A DNA stretch of 33,514 nucleotides from JBAXGW01 sp037139195. Lineage in GTDB: Bacteria > Bacteroidota > Bacteroidia > Bacteroidales > JAHJDW01. Numbering within the stretch: the stretch's first letter is position 1; each line of letters opens with the position of its first letter. This document shows, in pieces, positions 24,354 through 33,069 of this stretch. Where the stretch lies: contig JBAXGW010000051.1 in the NCBI GenBank assembly GCA_037139195.1, positions 1-33,514 on the forward strand, read 5' to 3'. The notes beneath the pieces were generated by a model. It made no database searches, had not been told where the DNA came from, and saw only the letters and a program-made list of their open reading frames with translations. A program made the translations under genes and the position numbers.

Positions 24354-24593
24354 TTTTGAAAATATTTTAAAATAAACTGTACTATTTAATGATAATTATC
24401 GTTCTAATATTAAAATTACATTTTTTTTCAACGTAATGAAACAATAATATTGAAATTAATGTATAAGCATTTATATAAAGTTTCTGCTTATTAACGGCAT
24501 AGTTATATAAATATTGTTTAACGATAATTATAAAATAAATTATTTTAAATAAAAAATATTTCGTATTATTGTCATTTGAAATACAAGTGTACT
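24354..24593. promoter_or_regulatory. Divergent regulatory region with a perfect 12-bp inverted repeat
   Basis: This 240-base AT-rich gap separates porU (minus) from the porP-like gene (plus). ATAATTATCGTT (24392-24403) and AACGATAATTAT (24520-24531) are exact reverse complements, 39 and 63 bases from the respective start codons. GATAATTATC at 24391-24400 is also a palindrome. No clear -7 box of the TAnnTTTG type was found on either strand. A shared operator is an inference. Confidence 0.4.
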
Positions 24594-25586
24594 ATGATTA
24601 AAAGACTGTTAAAATCCCTACTGCCTCTTTACTGCGTCTTTCTAGCGTCTTACTCGTTTGGGCAAGATCCTGAATTCTCTCAGTATTATGCTAATCCCCT
24701 TTATTTAAATCCTGCTTATGCTGGTTCTAACATTTGTCCACGACTTATTATGAACTATCGTAATCAATGGCCAGCAATCTCGGGAACCTATGTAACCTAC
24801 AATGCCTCGTATGACCAGCATTTTGATGGAATTTCTGGAGGCTTGGGTTTGCTAGTTTATAACGACAAAGCAGGTGAAGGAACCTTAAACACGACTCAAA
24901 TCTCATTGATTTATTCGTACAAATTTGATGTTTCTAGAAAATTTTCAATCAGAACAGGTTTGCAAGCTTCTTATTTCCAACGTAGAATAGATTGGGATAA
25001 GCTTACTTTTGGCGATATGATTGACCGAAAACTGGGCTTCATTAATCAAACACAAGAGGTAAGACCATCAAGTCAAACGATTTCAACCCCCGATTTTTCA
25101 GCGGGTATTGTTGGTTATAGCCAAGATTTTTGGGCTGGATTTGCGGCTCACCATATCACTCAACCAAATGAAGGCTTCCTCAGTTATGCTAGGCTACCTA
25201 TGAAAATCACTGGTCATATTGGTGGGTTTATTCCTCTAAACGGTAGAATTGGCAAGAGAAGAAGAAAATTAGAAGATCCTACAATATCTCCTAACATTTT
25301 ATTTAATAAGCAACAAGATTTTACACAATTAAACTACGGATTTTACTTCAATAAATACCCATTTGTAACTGGGATATGGTATCGCCAAAGTTTCGAAAAC
25401 TCAGATGCTCTTATCGTGTTAGTAGGATTCCAACAAAGTGCTTTTAAATTTGGATATAGCTACGATGTTACTGTATCAAAATTAAGCAGCTCTACTGCAG
25501 GAGCTCATGAACTTTCTTTTACACTTAACTTTCCTTGTAGACCAAAAAGAAAACGTTTAAGAGCTATTCAATGTCCATCATTCTAA
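24594..25586 (+). CDS. PorP/SprF-family type IX outer-membrane protein
   Basis: A 330-residue outer-membrane barrel with signal peptide MIKRLLKSLLPLYCVFLASYSFG. The mature N-terminus QDPEFSQYYANPLYLNPAYAG is the hallmark of the PorP/SprF family, which anchors T9SS/SprB machinery parts in the outer membrane. The C-terminus ends KRKRLRAIQCPSF. A TTG 18 bases upstream would lengthen it by six residues; ATG at 24594 with the signal peptide is preferred. It lies 21 bases before gldJ and shares its terminator. PorP itself and SprF-like partners cannot be told apart without phylogeny, so no symbol is assigned. Confidence 0.93.
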   Translation: MIKRLLKSLLPLYCVFLASYSFGQDPEFSQYYANPLYLNPAYAGSNICPRLIMNYRNQWPAISGTYVTYNASYDQHFDGISGGLGLLVYNDKAGEGTLNTTQISLIYSYKFDVSRKFSIRTGLQASYFQRRIDWDKLTFGDMIDRKLGFINQTQEVRPSSQTISTPDFSAGIVGYSQDFWAGFAAHHITQPNEGFLSYARLPMKITGHIGGFIPLNGRIGKRRRKLEDPTISPNILFNKQQDFTQLNYGFYFNKYPFVTGIWYRQSFENSDALIVLVGFQQSAFKFGYSYDVTVSKLSSSTAGAHELSFTLNFPCRPKRKRLRAIQCPSF

Positions 25587-25607
25587 AAAACGAAAAACAC
25601 AAACGCT

Positions 25608-27080
25608 ATGAATATTAAAAAATCAAATGTACTCCTAATTTTTGCAGCAGCAATTGTTTCGTTATTTTCATCATGTAAAAACGAAATATCTTCTACAACT
25701 GGATGGGAATATAACAATACACGTAACGGAGGTTTTGAGGTAGTCCCTTATGCTGAACAAGAAACAGGACCTGGTCTTATTCTTATTGAAGGTGGTACTT
25801 TTACAATGGGTCGTACACAACAAGATGTAATGTATGAGTGGACGAATATTCCTCGAAGAGTAACTGTTTCTTCATTTTATATGGACCAAACTGAAGTTAA
25901 AAATATTGACTACGTTGAGTACTTATATTGGTTAACTCGTGTTTTTTCTACGGATTATCCTGAGGTATGGAAACAAGCTGTTCCTGATACTTTGGTTTGG
26001 CGTGATGAATTAGCTTATAACGAACCTTATGTTGAGTATTATTTGAGACATCCAGCATACAGAGATTACCCAGTTGTTGGAGTAAGTTGGGTTCAGTCTA
26101 GCGACTATTGTAACTGGAGAACTGACCGTGCAAACGAAATGATTTTGATTAGAGAAGGTATCTTAAAAATGGATCCAAATCAGCAAAATGAAGAAAATTT
26201 TAACACTGAGGCCTATTTAGCTGGTCAATATGAAGGGATGGTAAAAAATGACCTTATTGATTTAAACCCAAATGGATCAGGAACTCGTAAAGTTCGTTTA
26301 GAAGATGGTATATTTTTACCAAAATACCGCCTTCCTACTGAAGCAGAATGGGAATATGCAGCTCTCGGTTTAATAGGAAACACTATTTACGAACGTGTAA
26401 CTGAAAGAAGACTTTATCCTTGGAATGGACATGGTGTGAGAAATCCTAGTGATAAGTATTATGGTGAAATTATGGCAAATTTCAAAAGAGGACGTGGTGA
26501 CAACATGGGTGTTGCTGGTCATCTTAACGATGCAGCTGATATTACTTCTCCTGTTTTTGCTTACTGGCCTAATGATTATGGATTATATGGAATGGCTGGT
26601 AATGTTTCGGAATGGGTAATGGACGTTTACAGACCTATATCTTTCGAAGATGTTAATGATTTCAGACCTTTCCGTGGAAATGTTTTTCAAACTCAACAAA
26701 AAGATGAAGAAGGTGCTATTGCTGAAAAGGATTCTTTAGGCAGAATTAAATGGCGCGACGTGAATGAGGAAAAAGACAATCTAGCTAACAGACGTAATTA
26801 CAGAAAAGCTGATAATATTAATTATTTGGATGGAGAATGGAAACATTCTGTATATTATAAAGACGAAACAATGCAAGAGAAACCTGATAAGTTAATGTAC
26901 GAATATAGCGTAACTTCTATGGTTAATGATAAAGCTAGAGTATATAAAGGTGGTTCTTGGAAAGATAGAACATACTATATTGGTCCTTATGCTCGTAGAT
27001 TCCTAGATGAAAAACAATCTAATGATTATATAGGCTTCAGATGTGCCATGACTCGAGTTGGAAGTCCTGTAGGATTCTAA
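25608..27080 (+). CDS. gldJ: Gliding motility lipoprotein GldJ
   Basis: A 490-residue outer-membrane lipoprotein of the gliding/T9SS machinery. The N-terminal helix ends in a lipobox-like LFSSC with the lipidated Cys at residue 23. Then follow STTGWEYNNTRNGGFEV and the FGE/sulfatase-modifying-factor fold (GLILIEGGTFTMGRTQQDV, YRLPTEAEWEYAAL, YGMAGNVSEWVMDVYRP, YIGFRCAMTRVG). TGW followed by NGGF and the FGE fold separate GldJ from GldK. GldJ stabilises other Gld proteins in Flavobacterium. It follows the porP-like gene by 21 bases and ends at a terminator. GldK, L, M and N are not here. Confidence 0.9.
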   Translation: MNIKKSNVLLIFAAAIVSLFSSCKNEISSTTGWEYNNTRNGGFEVVPYAEQETGPGLILIEGGTFTMGRTQQDVMYEWTNIPRRVTVSSFYMDQTEVKNIDYVEYLYWLTRVFSTDYPEVWKQAVPDTLVWRDELAYNEPYVEYYLRHPAYRDYPVVGVSWVQSSDYCNWRTDRANEMILIREGILKMDPNQQNEENFNTEAYLAGQYEGMVKNDLIDLNPNGSGTRKVRLEDGIFLPKYRLPTEAEWEYAALGLIGNTIYERVTERRLYPWNGHGVRNPSDKYYGEIMANFKRGRGDNMGVAGHLNDAADITSPVFAYWPNDYGLYGMAGNVSEWVMDVYRPISFEDVNDFRPFRGNVFQTQQKDEEGAIAEKDSLGRIKWRDVNEEKDNLANRRNYRKADNINYLDGEWKHSVYYKDETMQEKPDKLMYEYSVTSMVNDKARVYKGGSWKDRTYYIGPYARRFLDEKQSNDYIGFRCAMTRVGSPVGF

Positions 27081-27100
27081 CTATATAATGTCAATAAAAT

Positions 27101-27133
27101 AAAAAAACCCAAGTATTCAACTTGGGTTTTTTT
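27101..27133 (+). terminator. Rho-independent terminator of porP-gldJ
   Basis: A 7-bp stem CCCAAGT/ACTTGGG with a 5-base loop, flanked by an A-run and followed by seven T. It starts 20 bases after the gldJ stop codon. Confidence 0.9.
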
Positions 27134-27170
27134 ATTTAAATTCGCTTATGTTATACATTATATAATATAT

Positions 27171-28442
27171 ATGAAAATATCTGAACTTTATAATCTTATA
27201 AATAATCGTCAAATTTCTACTGATACTAGAAATATTAAAGCTAATTCCGTTTTTTTTGCTTTAAAAGGGGATTCGTTCAATGGTAATACATTTGCAGAAC
27301 AAGCACTTAATAACGGAGCAGATTACGCAATAATTGATGAAAAGGAGTATTTGCAAAATGAAAAATGCATTCTGGTTGATGACGTACTAAAAACACTACA
27401 AGATTTAGCAAATTATCATAGAAAGCAATTTAAAATACCAGTCATTGCAATTACTGGAACAAACGGCAAAACCACAACCAAGGAATTAACAAATATAGTA
27501 TTAAGCAAAAAGTTTAAAACAATTGCAACTGAGGGTAATTTAAATAATCATATAGGCGTTCCTCTTACTTTGCTAAATATAAAATCTGAAACAGAAATTG
27601 CAATTATAGAAATTGGGGCTAATCATCCAAATGAAATAGCATTTTTATGTGAAATTGCTGAGCCAGAGTTTGGAATCATTACGAATATAGGCAAAGCCCA
27701 TTTAGAAGGTTTTGGCAGCTATGAAGGAGTTATTAAAACTAAAAATGAGCTTTATCAATACATTAAAAAGAAAGGCAATTTGGCTTTTGTTAATGAGGAT
27801 GATTTGCTTCTTAATAATCTTTCAAAAGATATTAACAGGCAATTATATAAAACAATTTCAAATAAAGTAATTTCTATTGATTCTAATCAACCTTTTTTGA
27901 ATCTTAAATATGCAAATTCAATAATCAACACTAAAATTGCTGGAAAATATAATTTTGACAATATTATAGCAGCGTACACTATTGGAAAATATTTTGGCGT
28001 AAGCGATAATGAAATTGCTTCTGCACTTGAAGAATATACCCCCAAAAACAACAGGTCGCAAATAACAAATACTGCTAAAAATGCAATTATTATGGATGCA
28101 TACAATGCAAATCCATCTAGCATGAATGCGGCTTTTGAAAATTTTCTGACAATCAATCATTCCAAAAAAATTGCTATTCTTGGCGATATGTTTGAACTTG
28201 GGAATGACAGCATTGACGAACATAAAGCAGTTATTGAAAAATTTATATCTGATACTTCTACTCACACTTTCTTTATTGGTAAGGATTTTTTAAAGGCATC
28301 AACTGATTTTACAACTTGTTCAGCATTCGAAGATATTTCTTCTTTTAGAAATTATATTGTAGAAAATCCTATTTTGGATAGTTTAATTTTACTGAAAGGC
28401 TCTAGAGGAATGAAAATGGAACAGCTTTTAGAAATACTATAA
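27171..28442 (+). CDS. murF: UDP-MurNAc-tripeptide D-alanyl-D-alanine ligase
   Basis: This cytoplasmic Mur ligase adds D-Ala-D-Ala to UDP-MurNAc-tripeptide using ATP, completing the peptidoglycan stem peptide. The 423-residue length is typical. Domain 1 (1-95) carries STDTRNIKANSVFFALKG; the ATP-binding loop is AITGTNGKTTTKE near residue 95; the middle domain has NLNNHIGVPLTLL, EIGANHPNEI and GKAHLEGFGS; and the last domain has DAYNANPSSM and LGDMFELG. It is probably transcribed from its own start after the gldJ terminator and is followed after 11 bases by anmK, another cell-wall gene. The gldJ-murF neighbourhood is recalled from other Bacteroidota. Confidence 0.97.
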   Translation: MKISELYNLINNRQISTDTRNIKANSVFFALKGDSFNGNTFAEQALNNGADYAIIDEKEYLQNEKCILVDDVLKTLQDLANYHRKQFKIPVIAITGTNGKTTTKELTNIVLSKKFKTIATEGNLNNHIGVPLTLLNIKSETEIAIIEIGANHPNEIAFLCEIAEPEFGIITNIGKAHLEGFGSYEGVIKTKNELYQYIKKKGNLAFVNEDDLLLNNLSKDINRQLYKTISNKVISIDSNQPFLNLKYANSIINTKIAGKYNFDNIIAAYTIGKYFGVSDNEIASALEEYTPKNNRSQITNTAKNAIIMDAYNANPSSMNAAFENFLTINHSKKIAILGDMFELGNDSIDEHKAVIEKFISDTSTHTFFIGKDFLKASTDFTTCSAFEDISSFRNYIVENPILDSLILLKGSRGMKMEQLLEIL

Positions 28443-28453
28443 ATATTAAGCGG

Positions 28454-29539
28454 ATGACTAAAAAAGAGTATAAAATACTGGGCTTAATGTCGGGAACTTC
28501 TTTAGATGGTTTAGATATGGCATTATGTCATTTTTTTAAAGAAGAAGATAAATGGCAATTCAAATTATTAAAAACAGAAACCATTCCTTATAGCGAAAGT
28601 TGGATAAATATTTTAGCTAAAGCACAAAATTTAAATGGACTTGAATTTATTAAACTTCACCATTTTTATGGTTCTTTTTTGGGAGATTTAGTTAATCTTT
28701 TCAATGCTAATATCGAAAATAAACCTGATTATATTTCATCGCATGGTCATACTGTGTTTCATGTGCCTCACGAGAACATTACTTTTCAAATAGGCAATGG
28801 AGCAAGTATAGCTGCATCATGTAATTTACCTGTTGTTTGCGACTTTAGAACCCTTGACGTTGCATATAATGGACAAGGAGCTCCATTAGTACCCATTGGT
28901 GATGAGTCGCTGTTTTCAGATTATGATTATTGCTTGAATATTGGAGGAATTGCAAATATTTCATATTCAAAAAACAATAAAAGAATAGCTTATGATATTT
29001 GCCCTGCTAACATGGCACTAAATACAATAATTAGTAGAGACGGCAAAACATTCGATTTTAATGGAGAAACATCATCAACAGGAACTGTAATAAGTGGATT
29101 GCTTGAAAAATTAAATGGGTTAAATTATTATTTTTTAGATGCCCCAAAATCGATGGGGAGGGAATGGTTTGAAAAAGCATTTGTCCCCATTCTAAACGAA
29201 TACTTTCATTTTTCAACTGCTGATTTACTCAGTACGGTTGTTGAGCATATTGCGGTGCAAATTGGCAAACAAATAAAACCCAATTCGACACAAAGCAAAC
29301 TCTTAGTTACAGGCGGTGGTGCTCATAATGCTTATTTGATGGAACGAATAATTGCACACACCAATATTCAAATTGAAATTCCAACAAAAGATATTATTGA
29401 CTTTAAAGAAGCAATTATTTTTGCATTTTTAGGATTACTCCGAATTGAAGAACAAAACAACTGTTTATCTAGCGTTACAGGTGCTCAAAAAGATAATTGT
29501 GGAGGATGTATTTATATGCCAATTGGAAAACAATTCTAA
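28454..29539 (+). CDS. anmK: Anhydro-N-acetylmuramic acid kinase
   Basis: This enzyme phosphorylates and opens 1,6-anhydroMurNAc from peptidoglycan turnover to MurNAc-6-phosphate, feeding recycling. The 361-residue protein shows the N-terminal LGLMSGTSLDGLDMALCHF, the central SHGHTVFH and QGAPLVPIGDE, and the C-terminal nucleotide-binding LLVTGGGAHNAYLMERI. The partner MurQ etherase is not in the window. The start ATG at 28454 lies 11 bases after the murF stop, so the two are coupled in an operon that joins cell-wall synthesis and recycling. Confidence 0.96.
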   Translation: MTKKEYKILGLMSGTSLDGLDMALCHFFKEEDKWQFKLLKTETIPYSESWINILAKAQNLNGLEFIKLHHFYGSFLGDLVNLFNANIENKPDYISSHGHTVFHVPHENITFQIGNGASIAASCNLPVVCDFRTLDVAYNGQGAPLVPIGDESLFSDYDYCLNIGGIANISYSKNNKRIAYDICPANMALNTIISRDGKTFDFNGETSSTGTVISGLLEKLNGLNYYFLDAPKSMGREWFEKAFVPILNEYFHFSTADLLSTVVEHIAVQIGKQIKPNSTQSKLLVTGGGAHNAYLMERIIAHTNIQIEIPTKDIIDFKEAIIFAFLGLLRIEEQNNCLSSVTGAQKDNCGGCIYMPIGKQF

Positions 29540-29782
29540 TCAACTAAAAACAAAGAATTTACATTTGTTATTGAGTTATTAACAATATATTTTTCAAATA
29601 TCCGTTAGTATTAATAACAGAATGTTTTATATTGAATATTTGAATTTAAATACCTTATTTTCTGTACTTTAAACCACATTATTATTAACAATACGGTTTT
29701 CATAACTTATTATACATTCAAAAAAGTATAGCACCATTATATTGTAATTTTACGCAGTTGAATAATTTAAAAGTATAATTAC

Positions 29783-30487
29783 ATGAATGCAACCATTTTA
29801 TTACAAGCATTAACCGTTGGAGCAAATGATACTACTGCACAAGTAGTAAATGCAGTTGCACAAACTCCACCATCCTTAAATCTATTTGATTTTATAGTAA
29901 AAGGCGGTGTAATTATGATTCCTATTGGAATTTTATTTGCATTAGCAGTTTTTATTTTCTTCGAACGTTTGATTATTATTAGAAAAGCCAGTAAAGATGA
30001 TAATAACTTCATGCATAATATCGGCGATTCCATTTCTAACATGAAATTAGATTCTGCAAAAACGCTTTGCAAATCTACAAATACTCCTATTTCAAGAACA
30101 ATTGAAAAAGGGCTTTCTCGTATTGGTCGTCCGATGGATGAAATTGAAAGATCACTAGAAAGTGCTGGCAAATTCGAGGTTTCGAAATTGGAACGAAATT
30201 TAAAAATTCTTGGTATTGTAGCAGCAATTGCACCAATGCTTGGTTTTATAGGTACAATCATGGGTGTAATCAAAATCTTTTATACAATTTCTTTAACAAA
30301 CAATATAAGCATAGGTGGTATTGCAGATGGTTTGTATGTGAAAATGATTACCAGTGCTTGCGGTTTGATTATTGGAGTTTTAGCTTATGCCGGACATCAA
30401 TATTTAAACATCTTACTTGATAAAGTAATTTTCAAGATGGAAAACAGTGCTATTGAGTTTTTAGATTTATTACATAAAGAAGCATAA
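29783..30487 (+). CDS. exbB: MotA/TolQ/ExbB proton-channel protein
   Basis: A 234-residue inner-membrane stator subunit that, with ExbD, uses the proton motive force to power TonB. Three membrane helices are visible: residues about 45-68 (GGVIMIPIGILFALAVFIFFERL), 143-170 (LGIVAAIAPMLGFIGTIMGVIKIF) and 188-212 (ITSACGLIIGVLAYAGHQYLNIL), the usual three-helix ExbB plan. The cytoplasmic loop GLSRIGRPMDEIERSLESAGKFEVSKLERNLKIL is also typical. The 243-base leader has a TACATTTG far upstream (29560-29567) and no clear near promoter. ExbD starts 1 base after this stop. Confidence 0.93.
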   Translation: MNATILLQALTVGANDTTAQVVNAVAQTPPSLNLFDFIVKGGVIMIPIGILFALAVFIFFERLIIIRKASKDDNNFMHNIGDSISNMKLDSAKTLCKSTNTPISRTIEKGLSRIGRPMDEIERSLESAGKFEVSKLERNLKILGIVAAIAPMLGFIGTIMGVIKIFYTISLTNNISIGGIADGLYVKMITSACGLIIGVLAYAGHQYLNILLDKVIFKMENSAIEFLDLLHKEA

Positions 30488-30488
30488 T

Positions 30489-30890
30489 ATGAACTTTAAG
30501 AAAAATAATAGAGAAAACGTGGAGGTTTACACGGGGTCATTAAATGACATCATGTTCTTCCTGCTCCTATTCTTCTTGATTATGTCTACCATGTCGAGCC
30601 CACAGGTAATAAAGCTAATGCTACCTAAAGCTCAGTCTGGAACTGCAATGGTAAAAAAACCAATTATGATTTCTATTGATGCTGAAAAAAAATATTATAT
30701 CGACAGTAAAGAAATAGCTTTTTCAGAAATGGAAAGCAATATAGTTGCAGCTACAAAAGACAGAGAAGACCCAACCGTTGTATTAAATATCGACAAAAGT
30801 TTATCGGTTCAAGACCTTGTTGATGTTTTACAAATAGGAAGCAAATTAAAAATCAAAATGGTATTGTCAACAAAAGCAGAACAACAATGA
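30489..30890 (+). CDS. exbD: Biopolymer transport protein ExbD
   Basis: A 133-residue single-pass inner-membrane protein. The helix at about residues 18-37 (LNDIMFFLLLFFLIMSTMSS) starts with Asp20, which corresponds to the essential proton-carrying Asp of ExbD. The periplasmic domain continues VIKLMLPKAQSG and PTVVLNIDKSLSVQDLVDVL. It overlaps the TonB-like gene by 4 bases (ATGA) and lies 1 base after exbB, so the three are translated together. It is not TolR by context, since tolB/pal genes are absent. Confidence 0.93.
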   Translation: MNFKKNNRENVEVYTGSLNDIMFFLLLFFLIMSTMSSPQVIKLMLPKAQSGTAMVKKPIMISIDAEKKYYIDSKEIAFSEMESNIVAATKDREDPTVVLNIDKSLSVQDLVDVLQIGSKLKIKMVLSTKAEQQ

Positions 30891-31726
30891 CAAATACACA
30901 ATATGATATAACAAATGCTTATAAAGCAGCAGCTTTAACACTTTTGGTTTTAATTACCACTGGTTTAATTCTGTTTTTTGTACGCATTTTCACTCCCGAT
31001 CCTCCATTTCCAGAAGCGCCTGGTGGTGGTGGAATAGAAGTGAACTTAGGATATAGCGACGATGGCATGGGAAACGATTTTTCTAATACGGATAAAACAT
31101 CAGCTCAAACAAATCCACAAGAAAAAGTTGAAACCACACAGACGGCAGAAAAGACAAGCAATACAAACAATGCTGTTTCTGATAAGGTAATCACTTCTGA
31201 CGACCCAGATGCAGTTGCTATTGACAAACAAAAGAAAGCTAATGAAAAAGCAAATCCTATTCAAACGGTAAATGAGCTAGCACAATACAAGAAAAAAACA
31301 AACGGTGGTAGCTCTGATGGAAATACTGGAAAGCCCGGAAACCAAGGAAAACCAAATGGAGATATTAATAGCCACAGCTATACTGGCGATGGCGGTTCTG
31401 GAGGAGGAACAGGCGGAGGAAATGGAACTGGAGATGGCATAGGAAATGGCCCGGGAAAAGGCATTAAAGTTGAGGGCGGATTAAAAGGCAGAGTTAAAAG
31501 TTTGGTTAAACCAAAATACGATGGAAAAGAAGAAGGAAAGGTGGTAGTTGAAATATCCATTGATGAAGACGGTAACATTATTAATGTAAGAGGTGGAGTT
31601 AAAGGCTCAAATACAAACAACAAAATGCTTATTTCTATGGCCGAAAATGCAGCTAAAGGATCAAAATATACAGGTGGTGGAAATGCAGCTAAAGGCACAA
31701 TCACATACTATTTTGTAAATAATTAA
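30887..31726 (+). CDS. TonB-like energy transducer with glycine-rich linker
   Basis: A 279-residue protein with one N-terminal membrane helix (residues about 12-30, AAALTLLVLITTGLILFFV), then PDPPFPEAPGGGGIEVNLGYSDDGMG, a typical start of Bacteroidota TonB-like proteins. A long Asn/Lys/Gly-rich linker follows, including GGSGGGTGGGNGTGDGIGNGPGKG (approximately 168-195). The C-terminal 85 residues, GKVVVEISIDEDGNIINVRGGV and YTGGGNAAKGTITYYF, resemble the TonB C-terminal domain. It should couple ExbBD energy to outer-membrane receptors, which are not in this window. Its stop overlaps the folC start by one base. It lacks the usual Pro-rich stretch of enterobacterial TonB. Confidence 0.85.
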   Translation: MTNTQYDITNAYKAAALTLLVLITTGLILFFVRIFTPDPPFPEAPGGGGIEVNLGYSDDGMGNDFSNTDKTSAQTNPQEKVETTQTAEKTSNTNNAVSDKVITSDDPDAVAIDKQKKANEKANPIQTVNELAQYKKKTNGGSSDGNTGKPGNQGKPNGDINSHSYTGDGGSGGGTGGGNGTGDGIGNGPGKGIKVEGGLKGRVKSLVKPKYDGKEEGKVVVEISIDEDGNIINVRGGVKGSNTNNKMLISMAENAAKGSKYTGGGNAAKGTITYYFVNN

Positions 31727-33030
31727 TGACTTACCAAGAAACACTTAATTATATGTTTTCGCAGCTGCCTATGTACCAACGCATAGGCAGTGCTGCTTAT
31801 AAGGCAAACCTTGATAATACCATTGCATTAGATACCATTTTATTTCATCCGCATAAAAATTTCAAAAGCATTCATATAGCTGGCACCAATGGTAAAGGCT
31901 CAACTTCACACTTTTTGGCTTCAATTCTTCAAGAAGCGGGCTACAAAGTAGGACTTTATACATCACCACACCTGATCGATTATCGCGAAAGAATAAAGAT
32001 TAATGGCGAAATGATAGATAAAGAGTACGTTATTAGATTTATTGAAGAAAATCAATTGCATTTTATCAAAATTCAACCTTCATTTTTTGAGATGTCGGTA
32101 GCATTAGCATTCAACTATTTTTCTGACAAAAATATTGATATTGCTGTTATAGAAACAGGTTTGGGCGGAAGACTTGATTCTACAAATATAATTACTCCTC
32201 TCCTTTCAATAATTACTAATATTGGCTTAGACCATACTCAGTTTTTGGGACATACACATACAGAAATTGCAAAAGAAAAAGGCGGTATTATAAAAAAATC
32301 AATACCTGTAGTTATTGGAGAAAGCCAATCAGAAACAAAATCTGTTTTCGAATTAATTGCAAAAGAAAAAGAATCAGATATTATTTTTGCCGACAAAAAG
32401 GTGAAAATAATAAATGAATGCATCTCATATCAAAAAGGAATACTGTCGGGTGATTTTATAATGAATGAAATAAATTATCAAATTGAGTCGCCTCTTATTG
32501 GCTTATACCAATATAAAAATATTAAAACAGTTCTTTTGGCATGTGATGAATTGAAAAAGCAAAATATAATTTTAAAAACTTCTACCATTGAAGTCGGCAT
32601 AAGAAATGTTATAAAAAACACTGATTTCAAGGGTCGTTGGCAAGTAATTCAGCAAAATCCCGTTATTATTTGTGATATTGGGCACAACGCCGATGGAATA
32701 AAAGCAAACATGTTGCAATTGGAGAAAATTCCTTATAAAAATCTACACATGGTTATTGGAGTTGTAAACGACAAAGATGTAGATTCTATGATGGAATTAC
32801 TGCCTAAAGTAGCTCGTTATTATTATTGCAAAGCAAGTATACCTAGAGCATTAGACGAAAAAATATTAGCGAAAAAGGGCCTGGCAAAGCAAAAAGAAGG
32901 CGAAGCATTTGCCACCGTAAAACTAGCGATTGAATCAGCTAAAATAGCTGCAAAAGAAGATGATTTGATATATATTGGAGGGAGTGCATTTGTTGTTTCT
33001 GATGCGCTTGAATATTTTGAAAATAATTAA
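31726..33030 (+). CDS. folC: Folylpolyglutamate/dihydrofolate synthase
   Basis: A 434-residue Mur-ligase-like enzyme that adds glutamate to dihydropteroate or folates, using ATP. Visible motifs are the P-loop HIAGTNGKGSTSHFLASIL (about residues 45-63), LYTSPHLIDYRERI, EMSVALAFNYF, ETGLGGRLDSTNII and the C-terminal CDIGHNADGIKANM. Its ATG shares one base with the preceding stop (TAATG), which implies coupled translation with exbBD-tonB. Whether it has both dihydrofolate and folylpolyglutamate synthase activities cannot be decided by sequence alone. The spacing of 39 bases to the next gene contains a promoter-like box. Confidence 0.94.
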   Translation: MTYQETLNYMFSQLPMYQRIGSAAYKANLDNTIALDTILFHPHKNFKSIHIAGTNGKGSTSHFLASILQEAGYKVGLYTSPHLIDYRERIKINGEMIDKEYVIRFIEENQLHFIKIQPSFFEMSVALAFNYFSDKNIDIAVIETGLGGRLDSTNIITPLLSIITNIGLDHTQFLGHTHTEIAKEKGGIIKKSIPVVIGESQSETKSVFELIAKEKESDIIFADKKVKIINECISYQKGILSGDFIMNEINYQIESPLIGLYQYKNIKTVLLACDELKKQNIILKTSTIEVGIRNVIKNTDFKGRWQVIQQNPVIICDIGHNADGIKANMLQLEKIPYKNLHMVIGVVNDKDVDSMMELLPKVARYYYCKASIPRALDEKILAKKGLAKQKEGEAFATVKLAIESAKIAAKEDDLIYIGGSAFVVSDALEYFENN

Positions 33031-33049
33031 AAAATATTTTATAAATTTG
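33016..33049 (+). promoter_or_regulatory. Candidate promoter of the small repeat-protein gene
   Basis: TTTG (33016-33019) and TAAATTTG (33042-33049) are separated by 22 bases, one base beyond the usual 19-21. The predicted start near 33055 lies about 15 bases before the ATG, inside the spacer after folC. Confidence 0.45.
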
Positions 33050-33069
33050 TCTTTCTCAACTTATTAAAT

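Noticed and set aside
25608..27080. GldK or formylglycine-generating enzyme for the gldJ gene
   Set aside because: The TGW...NGGF section after the lipobox and the length fit GldJ; GldK is usually next to gldLMN, which are absent.
29560..29567. TACATTTG as the exbB promoter
   Set aside because: It is 216 bases from the start with no TTTG at the -33 spacing; it may be chance in AT-rich DNA.
31378..31704. Antisense frame opposite the TonB-like gene
   Set aside because: Pro-rich product is a by-product of the Gly codons of the linker on the other strand.
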